Shown here: in pieces, positions 34,685 to 64,000 of the stretch
Layout: the number at the start of each line of letters is the position of its first letter
Position numbering within the stretch: position 1 is the first letter of the stretch
Source: Sipunculus nudus
Lineage: Eukaryota > Annelida > Sipuncula > Golfingiida > Sipunculidae
Direction: 5' to 3'
Length of the DNA stretch: 64,000 nt
Assembly (NCBI GenBank): GCA_026874595.1
Contig: CM049309.1
Coordinates: 5,292,576 to 5,356,575 of the forward strand
The notes under the pieces: generated by a model
Databases searched by the model: none
What the model was told of the DNA's origin: nothing
Seen by the model: only the letters and a program-made list of their open reading frames with translations
Made by a program: the position numbers and the translations under genes

Positions 34685-34690
34685 GAATAA
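34384..34690. repeat. (TAA)n-rich tract in MMP gene B intron
   Basis: Unit 2 copy of the same tract. Confidence 0.9.
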
Positions 34691-36405
34691 ATAAAAATAC
34701 ACACTGGGGGTACCTGGCCTTTCACACAAAAATGGAAATTTTAATATTAGGTGAAATGCGAAAACACCAAGTGTATTCCTGAATATGTTGACCATTTATA
34801 ATGATATGATGGTTTAACCAGTTCATGGTGTTTCCTGAAATCCGACATAATCCGTCCACCTAAGTGGAAGCACACGTGGACGAGTATGCAGGCATATTGT
34901 GGCAGCATTTGTTCCTTTTTACCATGTTTTAACTGTCCAAATTTTGTAGTATTAAACAGATATATATTTTAAGCATGAAAGTAAACATGATATAGAAAAA
35001 AATTGTTTTGAGATATTTTTCATTTAAGTAGCCTACTAAAGAATGATTTGCTGTTACTGGCTGCATTATATGAAAAATGGAAATTTAAAAAAATGCTAAA
35101 ATATGAAATGAAAAGGGATTAAATGTGAATTTGATACCATCAGAAGGAACACTTTATCACACCAGGTTTAAAATCATATACTTTATAGATTTCTAAATGT
35201 CATTCTAAAGATTTTTCTCAGAGGGGGAACAATTAATTAGAAAAAAAACTCCAAACAGCTATATAATTACACAAACGCTTTTGAAATTATTCGAAACGGG
35301 TACTTGACGTGCAGGCATTACCAAAAAAAAGGAGAGATTAACAGTCGTCTCAATGATATCTTGAACTGCAGGACACAAATTGAAACCTGGTGAATATCCA
35401 GGTCCGGAGGTAAAAGCCTTGACAGACAGTATTAATTTATGGAGAGTCATCCTGTACATCAACTGAACAGGAAATTAAACCCTTGTGGTCTGTCTCTAAA
35501 TGCTAATAATGGAGAGTAGCGACAGAATAATTTCCTTTACAAGGATCTGACGACTAACGCTACCACAATACTATGCTTCAATGCGCCGCTCTTGTGTCTA
35601 TTCCATGAAAATTAAAAATTTCAAAGTTATTGAAACCTATCAAATGATTTGCGTACACTTGCTTATCTGGAACTTTGTGTCTGACAGATACTGCTTAAGG
35701 ATAATCTAACAGCATCTTCTAAAGTTCATCCAAAATACATAAATATGAAATAACATAGGAAGCGCCACCAGTCTTCTGCATCAGTTAAAAATGTTAACGT
35801 TTAAAAGATATTCTAACTATCATGAAATACAATATATCCATTTATGAAAAATCTGGCATTTGAAACATATTATCGAAAAGAATATGATTCTTCTTGAATT
35901 CTTTCAGATATACCCAAGACAGCCATGTCAAGTTAAAACTTCATAGGTATTACCGATACAATCGATGCAAATGGCTGAAATATAATTAGCATTGTGTTGT
36001 TGCCAGAGCAATGGTCAATATTGAATTGAATTGGGATTTAAAGTAAGAATGACGTCCCTAGTCTCAGATGAAATGAGCTGAATTAAAGGACAATTAATCC
36101 TCCCTCAATGTTAAATACCTCAATTTTTCCTTTTTTTTCTATAGTTTTTCACTTCACAATTCATTCGTAAAGTGTTATTAACAGTGTCAAACAAAGATGT
36201 CTAGGTATCACGTGCCTTATGATGAACAGCTGCTTAATGACACATACTGACATTTATTTCATCAGCACACTCACTAGTGAATCATCTTATTACCAAAAAG
36301 TTGAAATGAAACTGAATTGATTTAAAATCATCTGAATTGAATTAAAACTGATATTTTTTTCCCAACACGTTGATTTGAATTCATTTGTATCCGGTAAACA
36401 CTGAC

Positions 36406-36564
36406 CATATATGCTCTGAATGCCGGCAATATCATCGGGGTCCAGCTTGAAGTTTTGGTCATAACCTTTTGCGAACGCATACATGATGGCTGACGGGACC
36501 CGAGAATGTGACAGACCCAGAGAATGTCCAAACTCATGTACCGCTACGGCGAACAAATTGACAC
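36406..36564 (-). CDS. MMP gene B, zinc-binding active-site exon
   Basis: 159 bp, phase 1 to 1. It carries [12 protein letters not shown] and Met-turn [10 protein letters not shown], then [19 protein letters not shown]. All three zinc His and the Glu are present, so the catalytic machinery is complete in gene B despite the downstream frameshift. Confidence 0.93.
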
Positions 36565-37708
36565 CTGTAAAAAAAAATCTGCATAATCAATAAGAACACA
36601 TGGAGAGTTTTAACTGCAAATAATGCGGCGTAGTAATCCAGGTCATCGGATACCCGCCGTATAAAAAAGCTTCAAGAACACGGGAGAACGTAAAATCCTG
36701 TAGCGGACAAAAAAATCTTATAAAATCAAATAATGTGTGTATGACAGGGAAACCTAAGCATTCGGGGCAGGTAATGTAAATGAATCCCAATGAACAAAAG
36801 AGCATTTAAGTTCACTGCTTTAGTGCCTAAACCGAACTTACTATATGCAAGTTTAGCTTCCCTTGAACTGACAGTTGCTCCTAAAGTGGGGACACTCACT
36901 ATAAATGGTTTTGGAATAAGTTTTTTGAGAGTAAGCTTTTATACCTTTCTACATACAAGGGAATAATTCGTCTTGATATATATTATAAAATTAGTCATAT
37001 ATGTATCGTATCGTATATCGTATTGTATCGTGAGCAATGTACGTATCTTCAGATAATATGATGTTTCAGAACTAAACTTGATCTGTTAATGCACCCGGCC
37101 ATCGATGGCCATACACTCCTCAATCAATGGAGAAGCTACATGTTGCATCTTGAGAGCTGGTTATAGAGTCTGGCAAGGGTTGAAACTCGGTTCTCATACT
37201 TCGGCGGGCATTCTTGGCTCCGTGCTAAATCCAATGAGAGGATACGCAGGAAACCTTGCACATGAGAGCAGTGGTTAAGTGGTGGGAGGTATACATCGAA
37301 TGTAAAGCGACCGCTTTATAAAGAGGGTACGATGACCATATAAACAAAAACTACTGAAATCCATTAAAATCTGAACTATTCCCAAACAGACAACCGCACA
37401 CACACCAGATGCTTAGTTCTTTTGGAAATCGTTTGGGTTTATTTTAATCATGAAAGATGATTATTTTGATGATATAAAGCCATGATTTTATGAATGGACG
37501 AACAGACAAAGAGACTGACAGACAGACATATATAAACATTATTGTTTCTCATCGTTTAATAATAAACAAAATGTTTAAGTGTACGCTTTTTTTAATATAT
37601 TTTATGAATTTATCATCAATTTCTTTCTCTACATTGTATTTCTTTTAGGTTACAAACACAGACGGAGGCACAGCAGCAGCACAGACATAAACATATATAT
37701 ATATATAT

Positions 37709-38552
37709 TGTTACAGATGTCTCTTTTATTGTATGCAGCAGTCTGACGTGTGTGTGCAGTGCTGGCATTGGCCGTTGCTATGGCGGCATAGCCCGGCCCA
37801 CGAGTGGGGTCTGACGTGTACACAGCGGTCATGCTAGTCTGGGGCTTTCTCGTCTGGCCGAGCCGGGCCGGCTCATGTGTGAACCCTGATATGTTGAAAC
37901 ACAGCTTTCGTCGTTCTAGATGTTCCTGAAACGTATGTATTATGGTTATTTAGATTGTTCTGGAAATTGAAAGTTCTCGGTTTGAGATGAAAAGTTATAA
38001 ATAAGGGGCTGTGTTTTAGAGCAGAGAGAGAGGAGAGAAATATTCAAGACACCGAAGTGTAAGTCAGTTTCTGGACCTTTTCCGATAATTGCGGCAGTTA
38101 TAGCTTTTCTTCGAATTTGTAACGGATTTTAATTAGTCTTTAGTTTGCCTGTGGGATCACTATCCGAATTTCACTTTTGGAGTACAACAAATTGATTTTG
38201 TGATTGAACTGAGAATCTTCTCTGAGAAGATTTATGTGAACTGTTCATCTGGATTATATACTTTAAAGGACTTTTTGTCGCTGTGACAGTGGTGGTATCC
38301 AGGTACTGTACACTTAATTAATATACTTGTATTGATTTACTGTTGTACTGTTGTTATACTGTGTAATTGTATTGATTTAGTGTATTGTAATGACAGGATT
38401 ATTTTAAGAATAAATTATAATTATTTGTTAACAAAAAAACACTGACTTATTTTTCCATTTCCCTAGACATTTCACGCTGCTTAGTGTTACAGAATTTGAT
38501 TTTCATCTCCATAAAATTTATGTTCGTCACGACTAGGTGATCTGTTGATATT
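37709..38552 (+). mobile_element. LTR-like element, plus orientation (unit 2), 3' end lost
   Basis: Counterpart of 13367-14225. The sequence goes straight from GTTGATATT to ACGACTACTG, so the last 13 bp of the element and the (AT)n after it, present in unit 1, are missing here. Confidence 0.55.
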
Positions 38553-38708
38553 ACGACTACTGATGAGTGACGAACACTGGTCCCAGGCGGCAGTTACAGG
38601 TTAAACATATATAAATCTGATGAAAAACAACACTGTAAATTCACTACAGTCTGTTTCACGGGATGCCACCTGATCATCAGGTGAATGTTGTTCGAATGGT
38701 GTGTTTAC

Positions 38709-38910
38709 CGTTGGAAATGTTGAATGTGAATTGTTCATGATCGTCGAAATGAGCATTGCCCCCATACGCTGGAAAGAACGCATGCGCCAAGGTCCCGCCA
38801 GGTCCATCGAACGGGTTTGAGTCCCCATGGTCTCCATAGGCAAACTTTATGTCGATATCTGCTAATCTGTTTACTCTTACAGACCTCAGAGGTGTAACGT
38901 CACTCCAGAC
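38709..38910 (-). CDS. MMP gene B, catalytic core exon
   Basis: 202 bp, phase 0 to 1, starting [14 protein letters not shown] and including [24 protein letters not shown] and AHFDDHEQF, the structural metal-binding loops. It joins the previous exon as AFK-VWSD, the expected MMP helix end. Confidence 0.9.
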
Positions 38911-39120
38911 CTGGTGAAACAAAAATAAAATAAAAGCATAATAAAGCATGACAAACTAAATTCTACTACTTCTACCACTGAGAAAAAAAAATAACAATAA
39001 TTTGTCCGATTGTCAATTATAATTATAATTATAATTATAATGAAAAGAACAGAGTAAAAATAAAATCATCATTATCATTCTCCTCCTCTTCATTCAATAA
39101 ATCTGTTTCAGGAAATGTAA

Positions 39121-39163
<43 letters not shown>
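39121..39163. repeat. (GT)n(AT)n microsatellite
   Basis: TG repeats followed by TA repeats in the gene B intron upstream of exon 38910. Counterparts: about 14767-14788 in unit 1 and 63781-63841 in unit 3, all of different length. Confidence 0.95.
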
Positions 39164-39166
<3 letters not shown>

Positions 39167-39386
39167 TGACTGAAAATGTTATTCACACCCATGTTGTAGT
39201 TCTAAATCTGTACAATAACGCACGTTAATTTAACATAAAAATAATTAAAAAAAAGTTATTGTTCAAATCACTATACATAGTAAAGTTTGAAAAAATTGGG
39301 TAGAAAAGTAAGGTTTAGTGGTAAATTAAAGGCACAACTATAAGGAATAATTAAATAAGGGTTGCATAAATATCCGTCCACATCAC

Positions 39387-39487
39387 CTTGAATGCTCTTT
39401 CAATTTCAGCATCGGCTCCTCTCGGGCTCATGTCAGGTGAGTAATTCTCAATCTTGTATGTTATAACATTTTTCCACCAACGACCAG
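39387..39487 (-). CDS. MMP gene B, first catalytic exon (intact)
   Basis: 101 bp, phase 1 to 0. Joined to the prodomain exon it reads PLT-A-GRWWKNVITYKIENY and ends EIERAFK. The match to the N-terminal strand and first helix of MMP catalytic domains (consensus like W-x-K-x-x-L-T-Y-x-I-x-N-Y-x-P-D) is clear. The Trp codon that is TGA in gene A is TGG here. Confidence 0.87.
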
Positions 39488-39931
39488 CTAAATAAAGAGA
39501 AATTAATATTCTTAAATAAGTCTCTAGCATTATGTGAACGTGCAGTTCTCGGGTATATGATCAAAAAAACTTGTTTCACTTTCTAAAATATATTTAGGGA
39601 GCCAATGATTTTTGTCGTCATGGCATGTTAATTTTTTTAGACCATATGAAACTTTCTTCCCCATGGTCCTAGCAATCAGATGTCTCCATGATCTTATCCT
39701 TAGGTCCAGGGTAGTTTTCGCCTAAACCATGACAACTTGTCAGTGAGGTTATACTACCAATTTCAACTAAGAAAAATATGCCTTGTTCATTATCAGACGT
39801 CTCTGTGGACATTATCTTTTTAAATAGGCAGGATATAACTATTAATTGAGCTGCATAATATTTTGTATGAACAGATACATGGGGATCAAGTGAGAGAAGA
39901 CTGATAATGGGATTCTTAGGCCAAAAAATAA

Positions 39932-40159
39932 AAGGTATGGTTCTCAGGCTCTTTTTGTCAGGCGGGCGATTTTTTTTTTTTACTTTTTTTGTATGTTTCG
40001 ATATTTTTTTTACTAAACAGGTGAAGCACTGCATAACAAAGGAAATCATATCAAAATTGTATAATTTTATCTTCTTGAAAGAAATATCCGAGTGGCTGGA
40101 GCTCAAAATTTTTGATGCGGGGGGTTAAAATTGACGCTGGCGGTGCCTGAGAACCATCA
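39932..40159. mobile_element. Related MITE, diverged ends, in gene B intron
   Basis: Unit 2 counterpart of 15557-15779, with a better preserved right end (GCCTGAGAACCATCAT). Same intron position. Confidence 0.6.
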
Positions 40160-40702
40160 TTTTTTTGCCTTATAGTTTAAATCATTGATAAAGGATTTTT
40201 TAGGCCAAGATGACTTTACCATATCAGGATAAGTTAATTGAATCTTAAAAGATAAAATTGAGACATCATTTTTTTCTGATTGGTGGGACCATAGAGTTGA
40301 TAATAATCTCAAAAAGTTTATATGAGATTACGAGGGACGTTTTATATGTTGCATGGCCCCATGCACCAGTATGAGGAGATCCTATGAATACAATAAATCA
40401 AAACTATTTTAAATATTATAATGATTTATAAATATTATAAAAAACAGTGAGGAACCTAGGGTTACTGTTCCTAAAGAACATTTCATATCAGTTCTGGATG
40501 TCTTCCTCTGCCACTCAAACGCTTGTTTTGTATCAATAAATCGTTAAACTGCAGTATTATTCAATCTTTCTGAAAAAAAATGTATCACTTTCAAACGGTG
40601 TCAATAGCCAGTTTATGGACCAGCTTTGGAAATACACACCTCCGATGGCCTATCGCTTCTTTCTGGTATTTCCGTCCCCCATGTTGAGGCGATCAGGATT
40701 AC

Positions 40703-40832
40703 CTGTCAGGGGGACGCCGGCCATGTCCTGGAAATCCAGTATAGCTTTCCTCAGCGTTTCCGGGTCTGTCACAGACGCCATTCTGTGATCGGGACTTCTT
40801 TCGCCCATGTACCCATGTCCCTTCAAGTAATC
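40703..40832 (-). CDS. MMP gene B, prodomain exon
   Basis: Identical in layout to gene A: DYLKGHGYMG through AGVPLT, 130 bp, phase 0 to 1. The intron after it (40702-39488) contains no CC(A/G)CA string on the plus strand, so no Cys-Gly pair can be encoded on the minus strand there. The cysteine-switch motif PRCGxPD is therefore not in this intron. Confidence 0.87.
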
Positions 40833-41164
40833 CTGTTTATGTAAAAGAAAACAAAGACAGTAATACTCCGCAGACCCTCGTCCTGCTGCCATCTGGCGAG
40901 TGAAGAGAGAACTAATTATGATTTAATAATTTCATGACCTCGTAAATGCTAGTATCTGGATTCCGGAACAATTTTGAAGATGACTAAAATATTGTTGAGA
41001 CCTATCTTCTGCATTTTTATTTAAAAGTGGAAACGTGTGTGTGTGTGTGTTTTGCAGACACCCAGGCCAAAAAAACATATATACATATAGACAGAAAGAT
41101 AGACACACATACAGATCGAGTGACCTGAGTGCATTACCTTCGTTCTCATTTTCGGTGTGTGTGT

Positions 41165-41235
41165 GGGGTGGGGGGGGGGGCGAGGGTGGGGATGGGTGGG
41201 TGGGTTCGGAAGAAGGGTTTGGTGGTGGGGACGGG
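41165..41235 (+). repeat. G-rich tract with G-quadruplex potential (unit 2)
   Basis: Same tract upstream of the gene B prodomain exon; at least four runs of three or more G remain. Confidence 0.8.
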
Positions 41236-42143
41236 ACGCCACCTGGTGGAGTTTAACTAAAGGAATGACGTGATTAAAGGGGCACGACTTCCGCTTTCGA
41301 CTTGTGCAAATTAATGTGATGTTACACGTTTCGAGTGTACATAACTGACTCATATATTTCTTTATGCTAGGATACGCATCAGTTATCCCTGTCTTTTTAT
41401 CCTCTTGGTGTGATAAAGCAGATCATTTGAAAGAAGCAACCACGAGCACGTTGACATTGAGAAATTGAGGTCAGTAGAAATTTCATTAAAAAACATTTCA
41501 ATGACCATACACTATTTAAAGCAGGTGATAGAGTTGGCCTTTTTTGTTTACGCTTAAAGTGATTGAAAGTTGTATCTCAGTATCTGGGGTTCTGTAGAAA
41601 TACTTGACAGGTGGCGATATCTGTGGCCAGTTTTCAAAGCTACCATATTACCTGGAAACGAGATACACAACCCCTGTTTTTCTGGAACAAAATAAAAGTG
41701 CAGATGAGCATGATGACTGATGTATCACACGATGTCAAACACTCAATAAAAAAAACACTTCCCTGGAGCTTCCAACATGCGCTATTTACATGATAATATA
41801 TTTGGCCTGGAAATACGTCCCTCTAACCTGTATACACTATGGTCGATGCTCGTGTCGCTTGTTAGTATACCAAGAAAAATTAGGACTCAAAATCAGGATT
41901 ACTAGAACAGGTTACGGTAACACGATATTGTTGTAGGGAATAGCCCCTCTTATTTTCTTAAATTTTTTACTGGCGGAATGAATGTCACTGATGTTTCTCT
42001 TGCCTTGATCAGTTTAAAAATGACTAGGTGTTTCCATTATAAATTACCTTTCAGAAAGGTATAATTGAAAATGGATTGACCTTCGTGTTATTCAATTGGA
42101 CCCTTTCAAGAACTGAAATAATGCTTATAAAAATCAGTATCTA

Positions 42144-42179
<36 letters not shown>

Positions 42180-42190
42180 TTATATATCAT

Positions 42191-42238
<48 letters not shown>

Positions 42239-42279
42239 GTATAAACATTTTATATCTGTACTATGTATATATAATATAT

Positions 42280-42660
42280 TGTTACAGGTGCTCTTTTATT
42301 GTGTGACACGGGCGTAACTCATGTTGTGGCGTTCTTGCCTGGCCGCTTGTTACTTACTTGGTTTAATCCGTACTGGTTGAACTCTTGTTGTCATGCTGGC
42401 TTGGGGCGAGCACGTGTACATCATGGTGTGTAAAAAAGCGACGTTCTTCTAGATGATTCCTATAACGCGTGTTTACCGTGTTGTGTAAGATATTTTAGAC
42501 TGTTCGAGAAGTGGAAAATTCTCGGATTAGGGTGAAGAGTATATAAAGGGGTTGTGTTCTAGAGCCGAGAGAGCAGCAGCAGAGAAGATTCCAGCGGACG
42601 CAGAAGCGTGTGTCAGTTTCTAGGACGAATTTATTGATGGTCACATATGGCAGCGTATTC
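42280..42660 (+). mobile_element. LTR-like element, 5' part only (unit 2)
   Basis: Counterpart of 17810-18190, in the first intron of gene B, again following an (AT)n tract. Confidence 0.5.
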
Positions 42661-42858
42661 ACAGCCATGTGCATGCGCGGGTTTGAACTGTGGGTTTGTA
42701 TTACATACTGTTAATCACGTTTAAACAAATTCATCATAATTACAACTTTATCTAAGGGGAAGCTTATATTAAGCATGATGAAGATGGACATGGGATGATG
42801 AAGAAATAAACATGGGATGATGATTTCTTAATCCTTAATTACATAAACAGTCTGCCAC

Positions 42859-42951
42859 AGAATGTAGCACCATTTCCGGTGAAGAACCAAGGATATTTAT
42901 TATTGAGAAAACAATTCCCCATATTACGCAGTATCTAAAGCCATTCTTCAT
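42859..42951 (-). CDS. MMP gene B, candidate exon 1 (signal peptide)
   Basis: The start ATG at 42951 opens MKNGFRYCVIWGIVFSIIN, a short basic start plus hydrophobic core. A TATA-like box lies about 42 bp upstream at 42993-42999. The 3' border is a guess: several weak GT sites exist before the stop. It sits 0.94 kb upstream of the end of gene C (43887), fitting a gene start. Confidence 0.4.
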
Positions 42952-42992
42952 AAACGTTGTAATTTTTTTTTATCAGGAAAAGTCAAATCGAA

Positions 42993-42999
42993 TTTTATA
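42993..42999 (-). promoter_or_regulatory. Candidate TATA box of MMP gene B
   Basis: Same TATAAAA sequence and spacing (about 42 bp) before the ATG at 42951 as in gene A. The interval between this box and the end of gene C (43887) is under 1 kb, so the promoter of each MMP would lie just behind the previous gene's 3' end. Confidence 0.25.
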
Positions 43000-43886
43000 A
43001 TATGGTAAATAAATAAGTATGTGGGATGCATGTATCACTCCGTACGCAGCGCTCGCATTCCATTCCTGGTCGTGAATGAAATGGATAACCTGCAATGGAA
43101 TGCGACCCCTGCGTGAGGAGGGTGGGATATAAGTATGGAGCGACATCTTTTGGCGTTATCTGACACTTATTATTTGGATCCATCTCATCGACGTAATTCT
43201 ATTTTGTACCTATAATAATAAATTAAATTAGATGTTTGGAATTGGTTCCCCGTCGATGCCCGCAACGGAGGGCAATGTGGGATCGGATATTGAGTGGACG
43301 ACCTTGGAAATTAGATCAACGTCAAAAATAGATATCAGTTGCAAATCTGTCACTTATGACAAATATTATATCTGAAGGTCGGCTTTGAAAATAATACAAA
43401 AGAGAGATTAAGCACAAACAGAATCAATTGTTTTGCAGTTTTGGGGAAAAAAGAAAGTCCAACCACAAACATTTTGACCCAGATAGATATTAATGCAATT
43501 TTTATTGATCGTACAAAATATGTAAATGGTATGTTCTTGATTGTAATGTAAACTTGGATAAATGATATATTTATATAAAAATAAAATATCCGATGTTTAT
43601 TAAAATATTCTTAAACTCTTGCAAGAAATGTTGCTATCAACATATTTTCCAACCAATCAAATAACACGAACAGATGTCAAATGTACATATGACTACATAT
43701 ATCGAAAACAAAATATTCTCATGAATGGCAAAAACCTGAATCCTTATAATATCTGTAAATCATCATATTCTCATTAAATGATATATAATATTCTAAACAG
43801 CTGTCATGAGAAGTGAATTGATGCGAAATCCAAATTGTAACTGACGGTGGTGACGCCTGTCGGGAAAACGTCTATTTTCTCCGTTT

Positions 43887-64000
<20,114 letters not shown>

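Larger units (their letters stand above)
19437..42951 (-). pseudogene. MMP gene B, hemopexin-type matrix metalloproteinase with 2-bp frameshift
   Basis: This is the only MMP gene wholly in the window. Ten exons on the minus strand span 23.5 kb, including the candidate signal exon. Without the frameshift the nine confident exons would give about 438 residues, close to a standard secreted MMP: prodomain, catalytic domain with [12 protein letters not shown], hinge and four hemopexin blades closing with C-terminal Cys. All intron phases match across junctions. In exon 33716-33575 two extra bases (TA, within 33623-33630) shift the frame and bring in TAA at 33603-33601, early in blade 2. No transmembrane segment, GPI signal or furin site (RxKR) is seen, so a secreted enzyme is likely. 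The 11.9-kb intron 33574-21685 contains the GPCR copy at 27108. A truncated protease with catalytic domain and one blade remains possible. Confidence 0.85.

Overview
The window is animal (eukaryotic) genomic DNA. Genes are split by AT-rich introns with GT..AG borders, intergenic and intronic DNA is full of microsatellites and dispersed repeats, and there is no operon-like packing. Interspersed repeats that start with a CTCAG...CTGAG hairpin followed by GTCCGTCGTCCGTC-like runs, together with an expanded matrix-metalloproteinase (MMP) family, suggest a bivalve mollusc. That assignment is inference from repeat style, not a database match.

The whole window is one locus made of about 2.4 tandem copies of a cassette. 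Unit 1 is 1-29745, unit 2 is 29746-54163, and unit 3 starts at 54164 and runs off the right edge. Units 2 and 3 repeat with a period of about 24.4 kb. Unit 1 is about 5.3 kb longer, mainly because a 5-kb repeat element holding a 337-bp tandem array is inserted at about 3058-8108. The units look nearly identical by eye, so conservation of an ORF between units is weak evidence that it is coding.

Each cassette carries two kinds of gene. (1) A secreted, hemopexin-type MMP is encoded on the minus strand in nine confident exons plus a candidate signal-peptide exon: prodomain, catalytic domain with [12 protein letters not shown], Pro/Thr-rich hinge, and a four-bladed hemopexin domain ending in Cys. 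(2) An intronless, divergent rhodopsin-like seven-helix receptor (GPCR) lies on the plus strand, nested inside the 12-kb intron that splits hemopexin blade 2 of the MMP. Three MMP genes overlap the window: A (from 18482 to beyond the left edge), B (42951 to 19437) and C (from beyond the right edge to 43887).

The copies are damaged differently. Gene A has an in-frame TGA at the start of its catalytic domain. Gene B has a 2-bp insertion in hemopexin blade 2 and a TA microsatellite abutting that exon's splice acceptor. The GPCR nested in B (27108-28323) has a 1-bp frameshift. The exons of gene C that can be seen, and the GPCR nested in C (51544-52737, 397 aa), are intact. A second oddity is that the prodomain exon joins the first catalytic exon in a compatible phase with no cysteine-switch exon in the intron between them, in both copies that can be read.

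The rest is intron and repeat: decayed LINE tails, an LTR-like family present in both orientations, a MITE with inverted ends, long hairpins, (AT)n, (TAA)n and G-rich tracts. No tRNA, rRNA or CRISPR array was seen.
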